NCBI GenBank assembly: GCA_028694805.1 | Contig: JAQVKD010000004.1 | Location: 1-50,661 of the forward strand | Source of the DNA: Candidatus Dojkabacteria bacterium | Lineage (GTDB): Bacteria > Patescibacteriota > Dojkabacteria > SC72 | DNA: 50,661 bases | Direction of reading: 5' to 3' | Shown: positions 50,404 to 50,661 of the stretch, piece after piece | How positions within the stretch are numbered: position 1 is the stretch's first letter | Layout of the letters: the number at the start of each line of letters is the position of its first letter | Position numbers and translations under genes: made by a program | The notes under the pieces: generated by a model | What the model saw: only the letters and a program-made list of their open reading frames with translations | The model's database searches: none | What the model was told of the DNA's origin: nothing

Positions 50404-50661
50404 TTATGAAATCTTTTGTAATTCTTGATTTTCTTGAGTAGATAGATATTCTAAAACTTGTTCTTCTAAATCTTCTATAGTTCCATTGTTATAAATAATA
50501 TGATCTGTAAGAGTTAAACACTTTGGCAAATTTTGCTCTGCAGGGTTTTCAGATATACTTTCTCTTTCTTCGGCTTCTTTAAATTCTTCAAAAGTAACAT
50601 CGTCTGTACTACTTGATCTTATCTTCGATCTTTCCCAGCGAATTTCTTGATTAGCATCCAC
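50404..50661 (-). CDS. Nucleotide-kinase-like P-loop protein, C-terminal part (continues past window edge)
   Basis: The frame is open to the edge, and the first Met of the track is a GTG at the last base triplet, so the start is outside. The 85 visible residues read EIRWERSKIRSSSTDDVTFE and LPKCLTLTDHIIYNNGTIED. This is the lid/C-terminal pattern of dephospho-CoA-kinase- or adenylate-kinase-like AAA17-type proteins, where a conserved Asn-x-Gly-Thr-x-x-x-Leu segment closes the domain. The P-loop is not visible, so the substrate stays open. The stop is 2 nt from convergent alkD. Confidence 0.6.
   Translation of the reverse strand: MDANQEIRWERSKIRSSSTDDVTFEEFKEAEERESISENPAEQNLPKCLTLTDHIIYNNGTIEDLEEQVLEYLSTQENQELQKIS

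Noticed and set aside
1-50661. Possible alternative genetic code with UGA read as Gly (as in SR1/Gracilibacteria)
   Set aside because: ORFs are full length under code 11, and TGA ends ftsI and the RAYT gene at the expected positions.

Overview
The window is about 50.7 kb of very AT-rich, densely packed bacterial chromosome. There is no phage block, CRISPR array, rRNA or large island. The proteins point to a Candidate Phyla Radiation (Patescibacteria) genome. Evidence for this is the presence of DUF5674- and DUF5667-like proteins, an archaeal-type cytidylate kinase with an overlapping zinc-ribbon gene, large secreted GLUG, DUF2341 and Ig-like surface proteins, and streamlined enzymes (ThrRS without a TGS domain, a short RelA-like protein). 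A low-GC lineage such as Dojkabacteria (WS6) would fit, but this is inference because no marker search was possible. TGA is used as a stop (RAYT gene, ftsI) and the long ORFs are intact under the standard bacterial code, so this is not a UGA-glycine lineage.

Layout. 1-2.5 kb: the 3' part of mutS (cut by the window edge), converging on a degenerate response regulator. 2.6-5.6 kb: a class A penicillin-binding protein with C-terminal Ig-like domains. 5.6-25.8 kb: a long run on the minus strand. In transcription order it contains a SAM methyltransferase, a GLUG-repeat surface protein, rarA, a solitary RAYT-type transposase with flanking inverted repeats, tyrS, a RelA/SpoT-like gene, a 36-codon membrane ORF, recG, a SpoU methylase, a DUF2341/collar-like surface protein, rsmD, thrS, infC-rpmI-rplT, a strong terminator, and pheS-pheT. 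25.8-28.8 kb: truB-rsmI (+), tatD (-) and a small cysteine-containing exported protein (+). 28.8-28.95 kb: two adjacent long palindromic segments. 29.0-40.0 kb: a rearranged division and cell-wall cluster. mraZ-rsmH-ftsL-ftsI-mraY and ftsW-murG-murB-murA are on the minus strand, with murF between them on the plus strand. A 215-bp MITE-like inverted-repeat element lies between mraZ and murF. 40.0-50.7 kb: cmk and zinc ribbon, a DUF5674 two-gene module, tRNA-Leu(UAA), tRNA-Cys(GCA), pyk, a small membrane protein, secG, a membrane-anchored peptide-binding protein, tRNA-Leu(CAG), a surface protein, def, miaB, a DUF5667-like protein, an AlkD-like glycosylase and the 3' part of a nucleotide-kinase-like gene.

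Function. The content is mostly core information processing (Phe-, Thr- and Tyr-tRNA synthetases, IF3, L35, L20, tRNA and rRNA modification, peptide deformylase), DNA repair and recombination (MutS, RecG, RarA, AlkD), peptidoglycan synthesis and division, secretion, and several large exported proteins.

The most general signal is in initiation sites. I could find almost no Shine-Dalgarno sequences. At least twelve genes carry a TATAAT-like hexamer ending only 5-9 nt before the ATG, which predicts leaderless transcripts. Other points of interest are a MraZ operator of 10-nt-phased AGTGG boxes, a 53-nt infC/rpmI coding overlap, a RelA-like protein with every hydrolase residue lost, an altered pyruvate kinase active site, the DUF5674 module, and the three palindromic non-coding elements.
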